Shown here: one piece after another, positions 60,308-64,000 of the stretch
How the letters are laid out: each line of letters starts with the position of its first letter
How positions within the stretch are numbered: position 1 is the first letter of the stretch
The notes under the pieces: generated by a model
The model's input: the letters and a program-made list of their open reading frames with translations, nothing else
Database searches by the model: none
What the model was told of the DNA's origin: nothing
Assembly (NCBI GenBank): GCA_016280445.1
Contig: JAEEGS010000071.1
Location: 1 to 64,000 of the forward strand
DNA: 64,000 nt
Direction of reading: 5' to 3'
DNA from: Bacteroidaceae bacterium
GTDB taxonomy: Bacteria > Bacteroidota > Bacteroidia > Bacteroidales > Bacteroidaceae
Translations under genes and position numbers: made by a program

Positions 60308-60480
60308 AACGATACATCTGGCAACCCATCGCCTTCTTTACGGCAGGTTTCACATTTTATATATATAATGGAGTCACATGGAACACGTGGCTTACTTATC
60401 TGCCCCATATTCTGGGCTATGCAGCCATTTGTGGTGCGTTGGGATGGGCATTGTATAAAAAAGAACAAATAAAAAAATAA
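60304..60480 (+). CDS. 58-residue membrane protein coupled to CstA
   Basis: ATG 60304 overlaps the cstA stop (ATGA). The product MKRYIWQPIAFFTAGF... has two hydrophobic segments (FFTAGFTFYIYN and LGYAAICGALGWALY) and ends KKEQIKK. Not the same as the soluble YbdD/YjiX proteins beside enteric cstA. Its coupling suggests a partner or regulator of CstA. Shorter than the ORF track's cut-off. Confidence 0.8.
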   Translation: MKRYIWQPIAFFTAGFTFYIYNGVTWNTWLTYLPHILGYAAICGALGWALYKKEQIKK

Positions 60481-60487
60481 AATCATT

Positions 60488-61015
60488 ATGAAGAAAATCG
60501 TTTTTACATTGGCGCTTGCCTTCATTAGTATAGGCAGTGCATTCGCACAGTTTGAAAAAGGTAAGTATTATCTGGGTGCAACAACCAATACTGCAGGTCT
60601 TTCCTACAGCAAGCACGACAAGTTTGGCATCAATCTGGGCGTGAATGGTGGCTATATGTTCGAAGATGCTTGGATGCTCATTGCCGAAGTGGGCTTCGAC
60701 TACCACAATAAAGATATGCAGTCGCTCTATACAGGTTTGAAGTGCCGCTATCTCATCGAACAGAACGGTCTCTTTCTGCAAGCAGGGGCAAAGTATCTGC
60801 ATGGTGCGCCCAACTACAACGACCTTCAATTCACTCCAGAGATTGGCTATTGCTTCTTCCTCAATCGCCATCTCACCATCGAGCCATCCCTCTACTACGA
60901 CATTTCCACCAACAAGTTCTCCGAATATAGCAAGGTGGGCGTGAAAGTTGGACTTGCCTGGTATTTCGACAACGAAAAGAAGCCAGCCGACTACATGAGG
61001 AGAAAAAAGAAGTAA
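60488..61015 (+). CDS. Outer membrane beta-barrel protein
   Basis: 175 residues. Signal MKKIVFTLALAFISIGSAFAQ followed by alternating strands (KYYLGATTNTAGLSYS, GGYMFEDAWMLIAEVGFDYH, KVGVKVGLAWYF), a small 8-stranded barrel pattern. Eight bp after the CstA-coupled ORF, so possibly in the same transcript. Basic tail RRKKK. Confidence 0.8.
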   Translation: MKKIVFTLALAFISIGSAFAQFEKGKYYLGATTNTAGLSYSKHDKFGINLGVNGGYMFEDAWMLIAEVGFDYHNKDMQSLYTGLKCRYLIEQNGLFLQAGAKYLHGAPNYNDLQFTPEIGYCFFLNRHLTIEPSLYYDISTNKFSEYSKVGVKVGLAWYFDNEKKPADYMRRKKK

Positions 61016-61038
61016 GTGCTCCATAAAAACAGATCAGT

Positions 61039-61914
61039 ATGTTAAGCGTAGAAGAACTCAATGACCGGCTCATCGACCTCGCCTTTGCAGAAGACATCGG
61101 CGACGGTGACCACACTACACTCTGCTGTATCCCTGCTGATGCTTACGGCGAAAGCAAACTTCTCATCAAGGAAGAGGGCATCTTTGCTGGTGTGGAGATA
61201 GCGAAAGAGGTATTCCGCCGTTTCGACCCCACGATGGAGGTTGAAGTCTATATTCAGGATGGTGCCCATGTGAAGCCCGGCGACATCGTCATGTCGGTGA
61301 AGGGTAAGGAGCAGAGCCTGCTCCAGACAGAACGTCTCATGCTCAATATCCTCCAGCGCATGAGCGGCATCGCTACGATGACCCATAAATATCAGCAGGC
61401 ACTCATCGATGCAGGCACCAAGACGCGTGTGCTCGACACTCGCAAGACCACCCCTGGAATGCGTATGCTCGAAAAGGAAGCCGTTAAGATAGGTGGCGGC
61501 ATGAACCACCGCATCGGACTTTTCGATATGATTCTGCTCAAGGACAATCACATCGATTTCTGCGGCGGTGTCCACAATGCCATTTCTCGTGCTAAGCAAT
61601 ACTGCAAAGACCACGGGAAAGACCTCAAGATTGAGTGTGAGGTGCGCAATTGGAAAGAACTCGAAGAGGCTCTTGCTGAAGGTTGCGACCGCATCATGTT
61701 CGATAACTTCACGCCAGAAGACACCGAGAAGGCTGTTAAACTTGTGGCTGGTCGTGCTGAGACCGAATCCTCTGGAGGCATCACCTTCGACACCATGATT
61801 CCTTATGCCAAGGCTGGTGTGGATTTCATCTCCTTCGGTGCCTTGACCCACAGCGTCAAAGGTCTCGACATGAGTTTTAAGGCAGCAGGGTCAGACAAAC
61901 TCATCATCAAGTAA
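61039..61914 (+). CDS. nadC: Nicotinate-nucleotide diphosphorylase (carboxylating)
   Basis: 291 residues. EDIGDGDHTT, RMSGIATMT, DTRKTTPGMRMLEKEAVKIGGGMNHR and LLKDNHI are the quinolinate- and PRPP-binding blocks. It makes nicotinate mononucleotide from quinolinate in NAD synthesis. Starts 24 bp after the barrel gene. Confidence 0.96.
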   Translation: MLSVEELNDRLIDLAFAEDIGDGDHTTLCCIPADAYGESKLLIKEEGIFAGVEIAKEVFRRFDPTMEVEVYIQDGAHVKPGDIVMSVKGKEQSLLQTERLMLNILQRMSGIATMTHKYQQALIDAGTKTRVLDTRKTTPGMRMLEKEAVKIGGGMNHRIGLFDMILLKDNHIDFCGGVHNAISRAKQYCKDHGKDLKIECEVRNWKELEEALAEGCDRIMFDNFTPEDTEKAVKLVAGRAETESSGGITFDTMIPYAKAGVDFISFGALTHSVKGLDMSFKAAGSDKLIIK

Positions 61915-61940
61915 ATCATTTTTATTTCTGACAACGAAAA

Positions 61941-61979
61941 AAGGAGGGGTTGCATCCATTCGGCATGCAGCCCCTCCTT
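61941..61979. terminator. Terminator between nadC and glnN
   Basis: AAGGAGGGGTTGCAT with ATGCAGCCCCTCCTT, 15 bp with one G-T; the T tract is on the minus strand, so it mainly ends glnN. Confidence 0.85.
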
Positions 61980-62069
61980 CCGTATTGGAAGAATTTATAA
62001 TTAGTTGACTTCGTCGACTTCTGTCACGAATCGGCCATTCAAGCAAGCTTGATGGCTCTCGCTGTTCCA

Positions 62070-64000
62070 TCAATTGATGAACAAAAGTTCGCGATACTTC
62101 GGCAGTGGCCAGAGGTCGTTGTCGACCACCTCTTCGAGTTTGTCGATGGGGCGACGGATAGCGAAGAGTGACTCAGCGATGTCGTAGTAGGCAAGTGCCT
62201 TCTCGTATTCACCCTCAATCTTGTTGGCAGCCTTACGGGCATCCACCATCGCAGCACACTTGGTGCGTACCTCTTCGATGAGTTTCGTAACACGCTGGAG
62301 CAGTGCCAGTTCTGTCTGTGCCATCGTTTCGAAGTCCTCTGGATAGAGTCCTTTGAGTTGTGTGACGATGTTGAGCAGACGGGTCTTATAGGCAAGTGCG
62401 GCAGGGATGATGTGGTTCTGAGCCATACGTCCCATCACACGTGCTTCAATCTGCACCTTCTTCGTGTAGGTCTCCCATTTCACTTCGTTGCGAGCCTTCA
62501 GTTCAGCCTCAGTATAGACACCTGTGCGGGTGAACATCTCCACCGATTCAGGCTTGGTGAACGACTCAAACATCTTGGGCACGCAGATTTCTGTGTCAAG
62601 TCCGCGACGTTGTGCCTCGGCTTTCCATTCGTCGGCATATCCGTTGCCATCGAAGCAAACCTTGTCGATGATGCTGGCGATGAGTGGTTTCAGCACGTCC
62701 ATGAAGGCGATGTTCATAGCCTTGCCTGCTGCCATTTCCTTGTCTACTGCAGCCTTGAATGCAGTCAACTGATCGGCCACAGCAGCATTGAGGGTGGTCA
62801 TTGCACCTGCACAGTTAGCACATGAACCTACAGCGCGGAACTCAAAGCGGTTACCTGTGAAGGCGAATGGGCTGGTACGGTTGCGGTCGGTGTTGTCGAT
62901 GAAGATTTCTGGAATTTCCACCAGACCCAGTGACTTGCCCTTCTTGCCTGCAATCTCGATAGGAGTGTCTGATGGCACTTCGAGCAACTTGTGCAGCACG
63001 TTCGTCATCGTGTGTCCAAGGAAAGACGAGATGATGGCTGGAGGTGCTTCGTTGGCCCCCAGACGGTGAGCGTTGGTGGCTGAAGCGATAGAGGCTTTCA
63101 GCAGGGCATCATGCTTCTGAACGGCCACCAGCACGTTCACGAAGAAGGTGACGAACTGCAGGTTGCCCATCGCATCTTTGCCAGGAGCCAGCAACAAAGT
63201 GCCAGTGTCGGTGCCGAGCGACCAGTTGTTGTGCTTACCCGAACCGTTGATGCCGGCAAATGGCTTCTCATGCAACAAGAGCACAAATCCGTGCTTGCGG
63301 GCAATCTGGTTCATCAGGTTCATCATCATCTGGTTCTGGTCGTTCGAGAGGTTGGTTTCGCCATAAATAGGAGCCAACTCGAACTGGTTGGGTGCTACCT
63401 CATTGTGGCGCGTCTTCAATGGAATGCCATGACGGTAGCCAGCAATCTCCACATCTTTCATGAACTCCATCACACGTGAAGGGATGGCGCCGAAATAGTG
63501 GTCGTCCAACTGCTGGTTCTTTGACGATTCATGTCCCATCAGTGTACGGCCCGTCAGCATGAGGTCGGGACGTGCGGCATAAAGGTCTTCATCCACGAGG
63601 AAATACTCCTGCTCCCATCCCAAATAAGAATAGACCTTCTTCACTTTGGGGTCGAACATCTGGCAGATAGGCACAGCGGCATCGCTCACAGCCTTCAGCG
63701 ACTTCTTCAGCGGGGTCTTGTAGTCGAGCGCCTCGCCTGTGTAAGACACGAACACGGTTGGGATACACAAAGTGTCGTCCTGAATGAACACTGGAGAAGT
63801 GGGGTCCCATGCTGTGTAACCACGTGCCTCGAAAGTGGCACGGATACCACCGCTTGGGAAAGAACTGGCATCAGGTTCCTGCTGAATGAGTGACTTGCCA
63901 TCAAACTCTTCCAACATACCGCCCTTACCGTCATACTCCATCAGCGAGTCGTGCTTCTCGGCAGTACCCTCGGTGAGTGGCTGGAACCAGTGGGTGATAT
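62070..64000 (-). CDS. glnN: Glutamine synthetase type III, 5' end beyond window
   Basis: 643 codons, open through base 64000, so the ATG at 63941 is internal. ITHWFQPLTEGTAEKHDSLM near the window edge, GWEQEYFLVDEDLY, NEVAPNQFELAPIYGETN and FAGINGSGKHNNWSLGTD are the type III catalytic blocks; PFAFTGNRFEFRAVGS is the ATP-binding part. The full family is ~730 residues, so about 85 N-terminal residues are missing. Makes glutamine from glutamate and ammonia; typical of Bacteroidetes. Confidence 0.96.
   Translation of the reverse strand, partial: ITHWFQPLTEGTAEKHDSLMEYDGKGGMLEEFDGKSLIQQEPDASSFPSGGIRATFEARGYTAWDPTSPVFIQDDTLCIPTVFVSYTGEALDYKTPLKKSLKAVSDAAVPICQMFDPKVKKVYSYLGWEQEYFLVDEDLYAARPDLMLTGRTLMGHESSKNQQLDDHYFGAIPSRVMEFMKDVEIAGYRHGIPLKTRHNEVAPNQFELAPIYGETNLSNDQNQMMMNLMNQIARKHGFVLLLHEKPFAGINGSGKHNNWSLGTDTGTLLLAPGKDAMGNLQFVTFFVNVLVAVQKHDALLKASIASATNAHRLGANEAPPAIISSFLGHTMTNVLHKLLEVPSDTPIEIAGKKGKSLGLVEIPEIFIDNTDRNRTSPFAFTGNRFEFRAVGSCANCAGAMTTLNAAVADQLTAFKAAVDKEMAAGKAMNIAFMDVLKPLIASIIDKVCFDGNGYADEWKAEAQRRGLDTEICVPKMFESFTKPESVEMFTRTGVYTEAELKARNEVKWETYTKKVQIEARVMGRMAQNHIIPAALAYKTRLLNIVTQLKGLYPEDFETMAQTELALLQRVTKLIEEVRTKCAAMVDARKAANKIEGEYEKALAYYDIAESLFAIRRPIDKLEEVVDNDLWPLPKYRELLFIN

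Noticed and set aside
60304-60480. YbdD/YjiX family assignment for the ORF after cstA
   Set aside because: Length is similar but this product has two hydrophobic segments and lacks the soluble family's pattern.

Overview
The window looks like chromosome from a Bacteroidales bacterium, most likely a Prevotella-type gut or rumen species. Reasons seen in the sequence: intergenic regions repeatedly carry the Bacteroidetes -7 promoter box TAnnTTTG, often with TTTG/TTG 19-20 bp upstream; there is a type III glutamine synthetase, a fused DAHP synthase/chorismate mutase, secreted plant-polysaccharide enzymes (GH10, GH127, GH2) with Prevotella-like C-terminal tails, a TonB receptor and a cathepsin-like PepC. 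No 16S gene is present, so species cannot be fixed.

Layout. 1-1929: 3' part of a type I restriction HsdR gene. 2007-7690: a compact rightward accessory module with no close housekeeping role: a UmuD-like S24 peptidase, a small unknown protein, a DUF3127-like protein, a large VirE-N(BT4734-like)/DUF3987 protein, an overlapping 46-residue ORF, a P5-like muralytic protein and a DUF5675-like protein. 7793-12315: leftward pheA, aminotransferase, DAHP synthase/chorismate mutase, tyrA operon. Its leader carries a Phe/Tyr-rich leader peptide, an antiterminator segment and an intrinsic terminator, i.e. a ribosome-mediated attenuator. 12460-22277: an unknown gene, a GH10 xylanase, rpsA, a lipoprotein, Xaa-Pro aminopeptidase, C1 peptidase, an ECF S component and an HD hydrolase. 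22560-27421: carboxylesterase and a GntR/ABC/GIN-lipoprotein operon. 27622-33441: Nif3-like, zinc-ribbon coiled coil, PspC/PadR pair, stand-alone HsdR_N protein and DNA polymerase III delta.

33442-42187 is a second accessory zone: an 820 bp gene-free AT-rich stretch, an HTH regulator, tRNA-Arg(CCG), an OmpA-like protein, a hairpin mobile-like repeat, a WYL regulator, a small membrane protein and an McrBC restriction pair whose mcrC is frameshifted in an A tract. 42422-49569: thioredoxin-like lipoprotein, tandem-PAP2 phosphatase, GH127 and GH2 enzymes. 49757-52525: ECF sigma/anti-sigma-like pair plus a secreted protein. 52941-64000: acyltransferase, ATP-grasp-like protein, TonB receptor with a GHL10 hydrolase, cstA with an unlisted 58-residue coupled membrane protein, an outer-membrane barrel, nadC and glutamine synthetase III (cut by the window end).

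Non-coding structure is unusually rich: twin ~148 bp GC-rich elements inside the aromatic operon whose ends supply the last codons of two genes (with a related in-frame piece in the DUF3987 gene), a dispersed two-copy long palindrome, a TIR-bearing hairpin element, and several short-period tandem arrays (9, 22, 23, 24, 30 bp). The strongest new-looking signal is the Phe/Tyr attenuator. The most system-like accessory locus is the S24/DUF3987/P5 module.
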